Source: Hyphomicrobiales bacterium
Lineage (GTDB): Bacteria > Pseudomonadota > Alphaproteobacteria > Rhizobiales > Rhizobiaceae
Assembly (NCBI GenBank): GCA_900466475.1
Contig: UBMI01000003.1
Span: 431,844-495,843, forward strand
Direction: 5' to 3'
DNA length: 64,000 nucleotides
Positions within the stretch are counted from its first letter, which is position 1. Each line of letters starts with the position of its first letter. This document shows positions 37,803-49,400 of this stretch, in pieces. The notes beneath the pieces were generated by a model. The model worked only from the letters and a program-made list of their open reading frames with translations. It searched no databases and was not told the DNA's origin. Made by a program: the position numbers and the translations under genes.

Positions 37803-37880
37803 TAAAAACTGCCGTTGGTTCATTCGAGTTCACGCTGGGATATCTATCGAGGTACGCGCTCTGATATCGACCTAATCGTT

Positions 37881-37905
37881 GGAACCTTAAATACTCCAGA
37901 CGGTT
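37881..37905 (+). promoter_or_regulatory. Candidate EcfG/RpoE2 promoter of the entericidin gene
   Basis: Forward GGAAC-N18-TT, 34 bases before the ATG at 37939. Confidence 0.6.
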
Positions 37906-37938
37906 ATAGCGTGATTACGACGAAACCGGGGTCTTTCC

Positions 37939-38091
37939 ATGAAAATCGCTTGTGCAATGATCGCAACACTTACCCTTGCTATAACCCTTTCATCCTGCGG
38001 CAACACCATTCGGGGGATGGGCCAGGACACAGCCAACACTGTGAACGCCACCCAAAACGCCGGACATCGCGTCGCCAACGCAGCTAAATAG
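37939..38091 (+). CDS. Entericidin-type small lipoprotein
   Basis: A 50-residue exported lipoprotein: MKIACAMIATLTLAITLSSC gives a signal peptide with lipobox LSSC, and the mature peptide reads GNTIRGMGQDTANTVNATQN and ends AAK. This matches the entericidin A/B family, bacteriolytic lipoprotein toxin-antidote pairs of the envelope that are stress-induced in enterics. Only one member is present here. A stem of 12 pairs follows its stop. Confidence 0.8.
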   Translation: MKIACAMIATLTLAITLSSCGNTIRGMGQDTANTVNATQNAGHRVANAAK

Positions 38092-38096
38092 GTTCC

Positions 38097-38131
38097 ATTG
38101 GCCCGTCGCCTCGTCAGGCCGACGGGCCAAT
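38097..38131 (+). terminator. Strong hairpin after the entericidin gene
   Basis: A perfect 12-pair stem (ATTGGCCCGTCG with CGACGGGCCAAT, 11-base loop) starts six bases after the stop. No T-run follows, so it may protect the mRNA 3' end or work with Rho. Confidence 0.55.
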
Positions 38132-38482
38132 GCCGGACCCGTAACGGGTCCGCTCGTTGCTAGGAAGTCCTTGTCGTCACCTGGGCTCATTGAATATGGT
38201 CCCAGGGCGCTCACCCGCCCACCAGATATCGCCGATGCAAACGAGATCATGTTGACGACGGCGAAATCTGTTCGGACGAAAACAAGTTGCGGCTGCGGGA
38301 AAATCCCTTTTTCGATTGTGAAACAGGCACGCCGCGAGTTTCGCCGCAAAGACCACAGCTGACCTCTCCTTGCGCAAAGGAGTGCGGAGTACATCGGGCA
38401 TTTTTTTGCTGTCAGGGTGTTGCACATCCGCACTCGACTCCCGCAATGCCCGGTGCTTCAATTTCAGCGTCTGGGAGGGAGA

Positions 38483-38632
38483 ATGCACATGTACTACGAG
38501 TGGAGCGAGGCCAAGGCACGCCGGCGATACCTCATAAAGTTCGCTTCTGTTTGGTTGGTTGCTATTGCACTGGCTTCTCTGCCGGTTTGGTGGTTGGTGC
38601 AGGAGACCGCGCTCAAAGCCGCTAACATGTAG
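38483..38632 (+). CDS. Small membrane protein
   Basis: A 49-residue protein, MHMYYEWSEAKARRRYLIKF then one membrane helix (residues 19-42, WLVAIALASLPVWWLVQ). GGGAGGGAGA stands directly upstream, and a hairpin terminator follows. A second in-frame ATG is at 38489. Function unknown. Confidence 0.65.
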   Translation: MHMYYEWSEAKARRRYLIKFASVWLVAIALASLPVWWLVQETALKAANM

Positions 38633-38658
38633 CCTGAAGGCCGCTCGTTCAGGTCAAA

Positions 38659-38697
38659 AATGCCTCCGGCTGGAGGAGATCGAGCCGAAGGCATTCT
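38659..38697 (+). terminator. Terminator after the 38483 gene
   Basis: The arms AATGCCT-c-CGGCT and AGCCG-a-AGGCATT pair with one mismatch around an 11-base loop and are followed by CTTC. It would end the small membrane-protein transcript. Confidence 0.55.
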
Positions 38698-39638
38698 TCA
38701 CTAAGTAACGCAGCGATCGAGAGGAGCGATCTTGCCTCTGGGGAGGTCTAGGCAGCCGCGTCATTTACGAACCTCCAAAATTTGCTTTGGTTCCAGATAA
38801 TTCTCAAGGAAATCGCCGGCCAGCTGAACCGATCTTAAGGGGCGCCAAGCGCTTCAGGATCCCGATCAACGTGGCCCACGCCCATTAGGTGCCGGAAATA
38901 CAGCGCCTACAACGGGACCGCTTGGCGAAGCTGCGGCACAATTGAGCGACAGGGATGCTACCTTTGATCGACTGGGCGGGTGTTGACGAGAGCGGCCTTG
39001 CCGATCTCGTGACGGTCATGTCGTTAGTGCCGGCTGGGCAGCCTGGCTAGGCGCAGCGACCATGATGAGCAAGGCTGTGTCGGCAGCGGAAATATAGGAC
39101 CGCCGGCCATTGGAATTCCAGCACCTTCATACGCTCATTTTTTGCCGCGGCACCAGTGGTCGCTTGTAGGCAAGTGCGTGACGGATATTCCGTTCAACCT
39201 GCACGCATGGAATAAATTCCGTCCCCCACCGTACGTTCTGTGGATATACATAAGATGGACTTGTATTGATCCCCGCGAGCCTCAAAATGGTTATTGACTT
39301 GCGCGGTTAACGTTGCCGCCGAAGACTGTCCGTTCTACAAAGCAGCGGGAAGGAAGTGCCGCGTAAGGTGCCGGACTTCGAGCGCGACGAGCACGTCGGT
39401 CAAAACCGGCCGATATTTTGTGGCTTCTTGTGGTCGCACGATCAATGAAGCCCAGCGGTTCAATGCTCCCGACGCCTGCGCACCTGCAAATTTAATGCTC
39501 TAGCAGGCTGGGCGAGCGTAGATTTGAAGCTCCCGGCTCCTTTTTTTTTTTGTTTCCTCGTCTTCGGATTTAATCAGATAATACGCCGGAGACCCTGAAG
39601 CGGGTGTCGCCATTTTTTAAGGATAGGAGGAGCACGCT
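38698..39638. other. No recognised gene
   Basis: Nearly one kilobase with broken frames on both strands. An eleven-base T-run lies at 39541-39551, shortly before the cyclase gene. I see no known family. Confidence 0.35.
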
Positions 39639-41417
39639 TTGCAGCGAAGGCTGGCAGCCATCCTCGTCGCCGACGTGGTCGGCTATTCACGGCTCGTCGA
39701 GGAGGACGAAGGCAGGACGCTTTCGGCCTTGTCCAGTTTGCAGACCGCATTGCTCCAGCCACAGATCGCTGCACATACAGGACGCATCGTCAAGTTGATG
39801 GGCGACGGCTTGATTGCTGAATTTGCCTCGGTCGTTGAGGCAGTTTCCTGCGCGGTCCAGATGCAGAATGCGATCGCGCGACAGCATAGTCGGTCCGATA
39901 CCGCCAGCAACATCGTCTTTCGGATCGGCATTAATGTTGGTGACGTCGTTGTCGATGGCGACGATCTGCTCGGGGATGGCGTGAATGTGGCGGCACGGCT
40001 GGAGCAAATCTGCCCGCCCGGTGACATACTGATGTCAGGCGCTGCGTATGACCATCTCGCCGGAAAGATCGACGCGAAGATAGATTATGCGGGAGAGCAG
40101 CAACTCAAGAACATCTCGCGGCCAATCAAAGCCTATCATGTGCCGCTCAGCGGATCGACTTTCGCCTCCTTAGCGGCTTCGAATCCGATCGGGCCAGCGA
40201 TCGCCGTACTGCCCTTCGAGAACATGTCGGACGACCCGGAACAAGTCTATTTCAGCGACGGCATAACCGCAGACATCATTACCGAACTGGCTCGTTTCAC
40301 TGAACTGATGGTGATCGCCAGAACCTCATCGTTTGCGCTTCGCGGACGCACGACGGATTTGCGCGAGATCGGGCGCACTCTTGGTGCCGGCTACATTGTC
40401 GAGGGCAGCGTCAGGCGCGCCGCAAGCCGGGTGCGGATTACGGTACAGCTCGTGGAAACGGTCGGCGGGATGCATCTCTGGGCCAATCGCTACGATCGGT
40501 CCATCGACGATATTTTCGCCACTCAGGAAGAGATAGCCCAGGCCATCGTTGCGATGGTAGCGCAGCGCGTCATCGACAATAATGAGCTGACGTCGCGAAG
40601 ACGTCGTCCAGAGGACATGCGGGCCTATGACCTTTTCCTTCAGGGCAACCGGTTATCTGATGATTTCAGACCCGGCGCCCAGGAGCGCGCGGAGGCATTG
40701 TTTATTCGCGCCGCCGAGACCGATACCGGCTTCGCCAGGGCCTATACTGGTCTTGCTTATATCTACCTCAACCGCGCCTCGGATGGCGACATCGGCATTC
40801 CGCGGGATCGTGACGAAAACCGGATCAAGTCCCTGCGCGCAGCCGAAACAGCTTTCGCGCTCGATCCGAGCGATCCGCGGGTGCAGAGCACATTGGGCTA
40901 TATATGCTTGACCTGGAGAGACTTCAGAAGAGCTGAGCACCATCTCGATCTGGCAAAAGCCATGAACCCAAACGATGCGACAATCCTGATCCTTTGGGCG
41001 TCTATGCAAGGTTCGCTCGGTCGGCCAGAAGAAGGTCTTGCTGGCGCCGAGATGGCCTGTCGGCTGAACCCGCTCTATCCCAGCTGGTATAACTATTACA
41101 AAGCTCGACTGCTCTTCCTTTCAGGCAGGTACGGTGAAGCATCGATTCTGCTCGAACAAAGAACATTCGCGACGCCGGACCGAGAGCCGCGGGACATGGC
41201 CTGGCGCGCTGCATCCTATGGACATCTCGATCGGATCGCGGATGCCGAAAGATGCGCCGCAATCTTCCTCAATGCCGTCGGCGCGCGGTGGCGAGGGGAC
41301 AAGGTCGCAAGCGCCGCCGACTACGTCAACTGGCTGGTGGACGTCTCCTATCTCAGCGAAGAGCGCGATGTCTCGCGACTGCGCGAAGGACTTAGGCGCG
41401 CAGGCCTACCAACCTAG
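39639..41417 (+). CDS. Class III adenylate cyclase with TolB-like and TPR regions
   Basis: A 592-residue signalling protein. Residues 1-170 form a class III cyclase catalytic domain: metal-binding Asp in ADVVGYSRLVEEDEGRT, then KLMGDGLIAEF, and GDGVNVAARLEQ for the transition-state Asn/Arg. Residues 185-300 form a TolB-N-like segment (AIAVLPFENMSDDPEQVYFS, GAGYIVEGSVRR), and 310-590 hold TPR repeats. This fusion is common in rhizobia, which carry many cyclases. The start is TTG at 39639 with GGAGGAGC upstream. It may turn cellular input, sensed through TPR partners, into cAMP. Confidence 0.93.
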   Translation: MQRRLAAILVADVVGYSRLVEEDEGRTLSALSSLQTALLQPQIAAHTGRIVKLMGDGLIAEFASVVEAVSCAVQMQNAIARQHSRSDTASNIVFRIGINVGDVVVDGDDLLGDGVNVAARLEQICPPGDILMSGAAYDHLAGKIDAKIDYAGEQQLKNISRPIKAYHVPLSGSTFASLAASNPIGPAIAVLPFENMSDDPEQVYFSDGITADIITELARFTELMVIARTSSFALRGRTTDLREIGRTLGAGYIVEGSVRRAASRVRITVQLVETVGGMHLWANRYDRSIDDIFATQEEIAQAIVAMVAQRVIDNNELTSRRRRPEDMRAYDLFLQGNRLSDDFRPGAQERAEALFIRAAETDTGFARAYTGLAYIYLNRASDGDIGIPRDRDENRIKSLRAAETAFALDPSDPRVQSTLGYICLTWRDFRRAEHHLDLAKAMNPNDATILILWASMQGSLGRPEEGLAGAEMACRLNPLYPSWYNYYKARLLFLSGRYGEASILLEQRTFATPDREPRDMAWRAASYGHLDRIADAERCAAIFLNAVGARWRGDKVASAADYVNWLVDVSYLSEERDVSRLREGLRRAGLPT

Positions 41418-41786
41418 CGATTTCATAGCTCCGGTGCCAACCGCCGGGTTGTGGTGGCTAGCACCAATTTCCTCGAGATCAGCCATCATGCAAGCGAGCG
41501 ATATAGCGGGTGATGTCGCGGTGCTTTTTGCGCAGAAGCGAGCTTTCCGTGCCGTTGACCGTATCAAGATCCGGCTGCATCGTCAGCCAGTCGAAAAATT
41601 CGAGGCGCCGCTGAAACTTGCTTGCTAAAAAGATCCGACAATACTCAACCGAATCTCAGATACTAGCGCAGCGAGCAACACCAACCCCGCCCCTCGGCTT
41701 CGGCGCCAGCCGATTTCTTAGAGCCCTGCCCAGGTCGCGCTTATGCTAATCACGGCGCACAAAAGGCGACAAGTTGATCGCGATCT
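41418..41786. other. No feature seen
   Basis: Only short random frames; the cyclase and kinase transcripts converge here. Confidence 0.35.
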
Positions 41787-43460
41787 TCAAGCGGCCGTCA
41801 CCCGGTTGGCTGCCACACGCTGTATAGCCGTCTGAAGCTGTTCCTGCGTGAAGGGCTTTGTCATTCTCAACAGGTTCAGGACGGCCGGATCGTCCGGAAG
41901 CTCGGCATAGCCCGAAGCCAGGATCACAGGCATGCTTTTGTATTGGGTCGATATGGACCGGGCAAGTTCGGCTCCCGTCATCCCAGGCATTGCATGATCG
42001 GTGATCACAATATCGCAGATTTGACCGGCCGAGAGAATTTCCAGCGCGACTTGAGCAGACGATGCCTCTACCGGAATATGTCCCAGATCTTCCAGCATCG
42101 CCAAGGTGCCCAGCCGCACGAGGGGATCATCGTCCACGACAAGGATCCTCAAGGCGTGGCTCACCGCTGCGGTGGTTTCAATCGTCTCGCTCTTCTTCAC
42201 GCCTGCTGTATCATAGACTTGTGCCACCGGTAGCCAGAGCGATACGGTAGTGCCTGTGCCTTTGATGCTCGACAGTTCGAGCATCCCGCCGGACTGTGCC
42301 GCAAGACCATGAACCATCGATAGACCGAGCCCGGTGCCTTTTCCAGGACCCTTCGTGGTAAAGAACGGCTCCGTGGCACGAGCGGCAACGGCCTCGTCCA
42401 TGCCTTCGCCATGGTCGGTGACCGCGAGTTTCACGTAGCGGCCGGGCTCGAGCCCGACGGGGCGAACCGAATGATTTTCTTGCGCAGACACCAGGATCGT
42501 GCCGCCCTCAGCCATCGCATCGCGCGCATTGACCGACAAATTGAGCAGAGCGAGTTCGAGTTGATTGCCGTCAACGAGCACACGCGGCAGGTCCGGTTGG
42601 ATCTCGCTCCGTATATCGAGGCCTGGGCCGACCGCCTTTTTAAGAAGATCCTCAACATTCTCGAACAGCTCCCGGAAATCAACGGCCTGCGGCTTGAGTT
42701 CCTGCCGTCGCGCGAAAGCCAGAAGACGTTGCGTCAGCGCCGCCCCTCTTTCCGCCGCTTGCAAGGCATTCGCCATGAGACGATCACTCTTATCGTCGGG
42801 TGGTAGGCGCTTCATCAGAAGATTCAGGCTTCCCATGATTGCCATGAGCAAATTGTTAAAATCGTGCGCGACGCCCCCGGTCAGCTGACCGATCGTGTCG
42901 AGTTTTTGCGCCTCGAACAGCTGGGCGAGGGCCTCCTCCCGCTCGCGCGTCCTCTGATCAATGCGCTGCTCGAGTTCTTCATTGAGCAGGCGCAGCGCCC
43001 TTGAGGAGGATTCCAGCTCGGCCGTGCGCTCCCGAACCCGGTTTTCGAGTTCCGCATTCAGCAGCTCAAGCTCCCTCGTCTTCCGATAGAGCTCGGTGAA
43101 GACCCGCACCTTGGCCCGAAGAACGTCAGGAACAATCGGCACCGATACATAATCGACCGCTCCGGCCTCATACCCGCGCAGGCGGTCCGGCTCAGCCATC
43201 ATGATCGCCGAGACGAAAATGATTGCCGTGTTCTGATAGCGTGGATGTTCCCTGATCATGCTGACGAGTTCGAAGCCATCCTGTTCAGGCATGCAGACAT
43301 CGACCAGAATGACGGCTATTTCGTTACGCAGAAGATGTTCCAGGGCCTCGCGCCCCGACTGGGCCTTGATGAGGTTTTCTCCAAGATCCTGGAGGATCAC
43401 CTCGTAGCTGAGAAGTTTCGCAGGCTGGTCATCAACAAGAAGGATATTGACGGGATTCAC
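41787..43460 (-). CDS. Hybrid kinase: REC-coiled coil-HisKA-HATPase-REC
   Basis: A 557-residue cytosolic two-component protein. Residues 1-125 are a receiver (ILLVDDQPAKLLSYE, Asp in VILVDVCMPEQDG); 130-190 a coiled coil (RELELLNAELENRVRERTAE); about 190-260 the dimerisation/phosphoacceptor domain with VAHDFNNLLMAI; about 300-415 the ATPase, with NLSVNARDAMAEGG, DHGEGM and GKGTGLGLS; and 440-550 a second receiver (ILVVDDDPLVR, VITDHAMPG, TKPF). It starts ten bases after the end of the giant kinase, so they form an operon and probably a phosphorelay. It has no membrane helix. Confidence 0.95.
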   Translation of the reverse strand: MNPVNILLVDDQPAKLLSYEVILQDLGENLIKAQSGREALEHLLRNEIAVILVDVCMPEQDGFELVSMIREHPRYQNTAIIFVSAIMMAEPDRLRGYEAGAVDYVSVPIVPDVLRAKVRVFTELYRKTRELELLNAELENRVRERTAELESSSRALRLLNEELEQRIDQRTREREEALAQLFEAQKLDTIGQLTGGVAHDFNNLLMAIMGSLNLLMKRLPPDDKSDRLMANALQAAERGAALTQRLLAFARRQELKPQAVDFRELFENVEDLLKKAVGPGLDIRSEIQPDLPRVLVDGNQLELALLNLSVNARDAMAEGGTILVSAQENHSVRPVGLEPGRYVKLAVTDHGEGMDEAVAARATEPFFTTKGPGKGTGLGLSMVHGLAAQSGGMLELSSIKGTGTTVSLWLPVAQVYDTAGVKKSETIETTAAVSHALRILVVDDDPLVRLGTLAMLEDLGHIPVEASSAQVALEILSAGQICDIVITDHAMPGMTGAELARSISTQYKSMPVILASGYAELPDDPAVLNLLRMTKPFTQEQLQTAIQRVAANRVTAA

Positions 43461-43470
43461 GGCCGGCTCC

Positions 43471-46400
43471 TCAGCGATGCAGCCACATGCGCAGCGCCGA
43501 CAGGAGCTGCTCGGTGTTGACCGGCTTTGCCAGATAATCCGAAGCCCCGGCTTCGAGACATTTCTCTCGATCGCCCTTCATCGCCTTCGCCGTTAGTGCC
43601 ACGATCGGCAGGCGACGGAAATTCGGATCGGAGCGGATGACCTGCATCGTCTCGTAACCGTCCATGCCCGGCATCATGATATCCATCAAGACGATCGCCA
43701 GTTTAGGCTCGTTGTTGATCACCTCGATCGCCTCAGTGCCGGTGGTGGCCGTCAGGACTTTCATGCCGCGGCGCTCCAGAACGCTGCTGAGCGCGAAGAT
43801 GTTACGTGCATCATCGTCGACGAGCAAAACCGTCTCGCCAACAAGGTCTTCATCCGAACCGTGCAGCTCCTCCAACATCGCCTGCTTGGCGGCGGGCAAG
43901 TCGGCAACGACACGATGCAGGAAAAGCGCCGTTTCATCGAGCAAGCGTTCAGGGGACTCGACGCCCTTGACCACGACGCTACGGGCCATGCTGTGAAGCT
44001 GGGCGTCTTCTTCGGGCAAAAGTTCGCGGCCCGTGAACACAACGACAGGCACTTCACCGATCTCAGCGTCGTCACGCATCCGTTCCAGCACCTCGAAACC
44101 CGACATATCGGGGAGCGAGAGATCTAGCACGACGCAGTCGGCAGGATCTCTTCTGAGGGCCGCAAGCGCTTCCGATCCCGAGCCGACGCTCGATATATCG
44201 ATGTCGTCGTGGCCGAGGAGAGCGGAAACGCTCATCCGCTCCGCCTCGTTGTCCTCTACCAGGAGAAGACGCTTGCGTCTCGGCTCGGCGTAGGCCTTCA
44301 GGCGTGAAAGCGCCTTGCCGAGGCTATCGGGCGTCGTCGGCTTGCTCATGAAAGCGAAGGCCCCGCGCGTCAGTCCGTGTTGGCGGTCTTCGTCGAGGCT
44401 AATGATCTGCACCGGAATATGGCGCGTCAATGCATTCTGCTTGAGCTGGCTCAAGACCGTCCATCCCAACATGTCTGGAAGATAGATGTCGAGGGAGATC
44501 GCCGCTGGCTTGTATTCCTGCGCAAGCGCCAGAGCCTCACTGCCGCGCATCGCCACTAGAACCTTAAAGCCGCCATCACGGGCGAGGTCGAGCAGAACCC
44601 GCGCATAATGGGCGTCATCCTCCACGACGAGAAGCACCGTATCGGCGGCCGTGATGTTCTCCCGGTCGTCTTCGACCTGTTCACCGGGCTTGTCTGGCCG
44701 CCGTCCGGCCATTGCCTCCGAAAGCTGAACAACATTGCTGGGTGCGGTAAGAACCTTCGGCGCCACCGCGGCCGCACCAACGTAAGTCAATGGCAGGTAA
44801 AGTGCGAAAGTGCTACCCACTCCGGGGCTGCTGCGAAGCTGGATCTCGCCGCCGAGCAGATTTGCAAGCTCGCGGCTGATGGCAAGGCCAAGCCCCGTGC
44901 CGCCATATTTGCGGCTGGTCGAGGCGTCGGCCTGTTGGAATGCCTCGAAAATTATGCGCTGTTTTTCCGGCGGGATGCCGATGCCGGTATCAACAACCTC
45001 GAAGGCGAGGACGGACGGGGCGTGTTTCAGCGAAGGATGGTCGGAAGACCAGCCGCTTGCCACCGCCGAAACGCGCAGCGTAACGCCGCCCTGTGCGGTA
45101 AACTTGAAAGCATTCGAAAGCAGGTTCTTGAGGATCTGCTGGAGCCGCTTGGCGTCCGTGAGGATGCTTCTGGGCGCATCCGTGCCGACTTCGACCGCAA
45201 AGGCGAGACCGCGATTGTCCGCCTCGTGGCGGAATGGCCGGGCGATCACGTCCAGAAGGTTGTTGATGAAAATTTCCTCGGCGTCGACCGATACGGTTCC
45301 GGATTCGATCTTGGAAAGGTCAAGGATGTCACTGATGAGGTTGAGGAGGTCTGTGCCCGCGCCGTGGATAGTCTTTGCAAACTCCACCTGCTTTCCGGAA
45401 AGATTACCTTCCGGGTTTTCCCCTAGCTGCTGTCCCAGGATGAGGATGGAATTGAGAGGGGTACGCAATTCGTGCGACATGTTTGCAAGAAATTCCGACT
45501 TGTATTTCGACGTCAGCGCCAGTTCGGTCGCCTTTTCCTCGAGTGCGCGGCGGGCCTGTTCGATTTCCTGGTTCTTGGCCTCGACCTCGACATTTCGCTC
45601 CGCGAGCTGCTGGGCCTTCTGTTCGAGCTGCTCGTTGGTCTGCTGAAGCTCGCCCTGCTGGGTCTGAAGCTCGGCGGCGAGCTGCTGCGACTGCTTGAGC
45701 AAGCCTTCCGTCTGCATCGTCGCAGCAATCGAGTTGAGGACGATGCCGATCGACGTAGTGAGCTGGTCGAGGAAAGAGAGCTGCAATTCGGTAAAATTGC
45801 CGGCTGAGGCAAGCTCAATGACCGCCTTGACCTGCCCCTCGAAATGCACGGGAAGGACGATTGCGCTTCTCGGAAGCGCCGAGAAGACGCCGGAACTGAT
45901 CGGAACGACATTGCTCGGAAGATCGGTGATCAGAATACGCCGGGCATCACTGGCGCACTGGCCGACAAGGCCCTGCCCGAATTCGAGCCTGGTCGGATGA
46001 GACGTCTCCATGCCCTGCGCGTAGACCGACAGGAGCGACAGCACCGGCTGGGGGCCGTCATCGACCTGGTAGATCACGCCCTGGTGAGCACCGACCAGAG
46101 GCGCCAGTTCGGACAAGAGCATTTTGCCGACGAGCGTCAGATCGCGCTGCCCCTGCAGCATGTTGGTAAAGCGTGCCAGATTTGTCTTCAGCCAGTCCTG
46201 CTCGGTATTGCGCTCGGTCGTCAGGCGCAGGTTATCGATCATCGTGTTGATGTTGTCCTTCAGCTCCGCCACTTCGCCGCGTGCCTCGACCTGGATCGAG
46301 CGGGTGAGGTCGCCTTTGGTAACAGCGGTTGCGACCTCGGCGATTGCGCGCACCTGGGTGGTGAGGTTGGCGGCAAGCAGGTTAACGTTGCCTGTCAGAT

Positions 46401-49400
46401 CCTTCCATGTACCAGCTGTTCCTGGAACATTTGCCTGGCCACCCAACCGGCCCTCGACACCTACTTCGCGGGCCACGCTGGTGACCTGATCGGCAAACGT
46501 GGCGAGCGTGTTGGTCATGTTGTTGATCGTCTCGGCGAGGGCGGCCACCTCGCCCTTGGAGGCGACTGTGAGGTTCTGCTTCAGGTCGCCATTCGCGACG
46601 GCCGTAACCACCTTGACGATGCCTCGCACCTGCTCGGTAAGATTGGCGGCCATGACGTTGACAGTGTCGGTCAGATCCTTCCACGTGCCGGCGACGCCCG
46701 GCACCTGCGCCTGTCCACCGAGCTTGCCATCGGTTCCCACTTCGCGCGCAACACGCGTCACTTCACCGGCAAAGGCGTTGAGCTGATCGACCATCGTGTT
46801 GATGGTGTTCTTGAGTTCGAGGATTTCACCTTTCACATCGACGGTGATCTTTCGCGACAGGTCCCCGCGCGCCACCGCCGTCGTCACTTCAGCGATATTG
46901 CGAACCTGCGTCGTCAGGTTGGCCGCAAGAAGGTTGACGTTGTCGGTCAAGTCCTTCCACGTGCCGGCAACGCCTGGAACAACAGCCTGGCCTCCGAGAC
47001 GCCCGTCGGTGCCCACTTCACGCGCGACACGCGTCACTTCGCCCGCAAACGAGCGCAGCTGGTCCACCATCGTGTTCAGCGTGTCCTTCAGGAGCAGGAT
47101 TTCGCCGCGCACGTCGACGGTGATCTTGCGGCTGAGGTCGCCATTGGCGATCGCTGTCGCCACTTCGGCGATGTTGCGCACCTGGGCCGTCAGGTTGCCC
47201 GCCATGGAGTTGACACTGTCGGTCAGGTCCTTCCAGGTACCGGCCACGCCGGAGACCTGCGCCTGTCCGCCGAGTTTGCCTTCCGTTCCCACTTCGCGAG
47301 CCACGCGCGTGACTTCGCCGGCGAAGGCATTGAGCTGGTCAACCATCGTGTTGATGGTGTTCTTAAGCTCCAGGATCTCACCCTTCACGTCGACGGTGAT
47401 CTTTCGCGAAAGGTCGCCACGCGCAACCGCAGTCGTCACTTCGGCGATGTTGCGCACCTGGCCGGTAAGGTTCGACGCCATCGAGTTGACGTTCTCCGTC
47501 AGGTCCTTCCAGGTGCCGGCGACGCCCGGCACCTGCGCCTGCCCGCCGAGCTTGCCTTCCGTGCCGACCTCACGGGCAACGCGCGTCACTTCGGAAGCAA
47601 ACCGGTTGAGCTGATCGACCATCGTGTTCAGGGTCTCCTTCAGCTCAAGGATTTCGCCAGAGACCGAAACGGTGATTTTCTTGGAAAGGTCGCCATTGGC
47701 GATTGCCGTCGAAACTTCGGCGATATTGCGCACCTGCGCCGTCAGATTGCCAGCCATCGAATTGACATTGTCGGTCAGATCCTTCCAGGTACCGGCCACG
47801 CCGCGAACGTTCGCTTGCCCGCCCAGGCGCCCTTCCGTGCCGACTTCGCGCGCAACACGCGTTACCTCGCCCGCAAAGCCGTTGAGCTGGTCGACCATCG
47901 TGTTGATCGTTTCCTTCAGCTCCAGAATTTCGCCGGAAACCGTTACCGTGATCTTTTTCGACAGGTCGCCCTGGGCGACGGCAGTCGCAACCTCCGCGAT
48001 GTTGCGAACCTGACCTGTGAGGTTGGAGGCCATGGAATTGACGGAATCGGTCAAGTCCTTCCAGGTCCCGGCAACGCCGCGCACGTTTGCCTGACCGCCC
48101 AACTGCCCTTCGGTGCCGACCTCACGGGCGACGCGTGTAACCTCTGAAGCAAAGGCGTTGAGCTGGTCGACCATCGTATTGATCGTTTCCTTCAGCTCCA
48201 GGATTTCGCCCTTCACGTCGACGGTGATTTTCTTCGACAGATCGCCGCTGGCAATCGCGGTCGAGACCTCTGCGATGTTGCGCACCTGAGCGGTAAGGTT
48301 GCCCGCCATCGAATTGACGTTGTCGGTCAGGTCTTTCCAAGTGCCCGCGACACCAGGCACCTGCGCCTGCCCGCCGAGGCGGCCTTCGGTGCCCACCTCG
48401 CGGGCGACGCGCGTCACTTCTCCTGCAAATCCATTCAACTGGTCGACCATAGTATTGATGGTCTCCTTCAGCTCCAGGATTTCGCCAGAAACCGTGACGG
48501 TGATCTTCTTAGAGAGGTCTCCGTTGGCGATCGCGGTCGAGACGTCCGCGATGTTTCGCACCTGAGCGGTCAGGTTCGAGGCCATCGAGTTGACGTTGTC
48601 GGTCAAATCCTTCCATGTCCCTGCGACACCTGGTACCTGCGCCTGCCCGCCAAGGCGGCCTTCGGTGCCCACCTCGCGGGCGACGCGCGTCACCTCGCCG
48701 GCAAACCCGTTCAACTGGTCGACCATCGTATTGATGGTCTCCTTGAGCTCCAGGATTTCGCCGGAGACATCCACGGTGATCTTTCGCGACAGGTCGCCCC
48801 GCGCAACGGCCGTCGTGACCTGAGCGATATTGCGCACCTGTGCCGTCAGGTTGCCGCACATGGCGTTGACGGAGTCCGTCAGATCCTTCCACGTGCCAGC
48901 GACGCCGGGTACCAATGCCTGTCCGCCGAGTTTGCCTTCGGTGCCGACTTCGCGCGCCACGCGCGTGACTTCTGAGGCGAAGGCGCGAAGCTGGTCCACC
49001 ATCGTATTGATTGCTTCTTTTAGCTGCAGAATCTCACCCCGCACGTCAACGGTGATCTTCTTTGAAAGGTCGCCGTTGGCGACCGCTATCGTGACGTCGG
49101 CGATGTTTCGCACCTGCGCCGTCAGGTTCGAAGCCATCGAATTGACGCTCTCGGTAAGGTCCTTCCAGACACCCGTGACTTCCGGCACCTGCGCCTGGCC
49201 GCCTAGCTTGCCGTCCGTACCGACCTCGCGCGCAACGCGGGTCACCTCTGAGGTGAATACGCCGAGCTGCTTGATCATCGTATTAACGATATCAGCTGAG
49301 CGAAGAAACTCCCCTTTCAGCGGCCGGCCGTCCACATCGAGAGGCACGGTCTGGAGGAGGTCGCCTTTCGCAACCGCGGTGATCGTGCGGGTAACGGCCG

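Noticed and set aside
39541..39551. Run of eleven T residues
   Set aside because: No stem stands before it, so it is not an intrinsic terminator; it may be a simple slippage tract.
45844..48147. A 767-codon forward frame
   Set aside because: It is the antisense shadow of the repeat-rich kinase; His/Arg/Asp-rich periodic translation mirrors the 276-base repeat.
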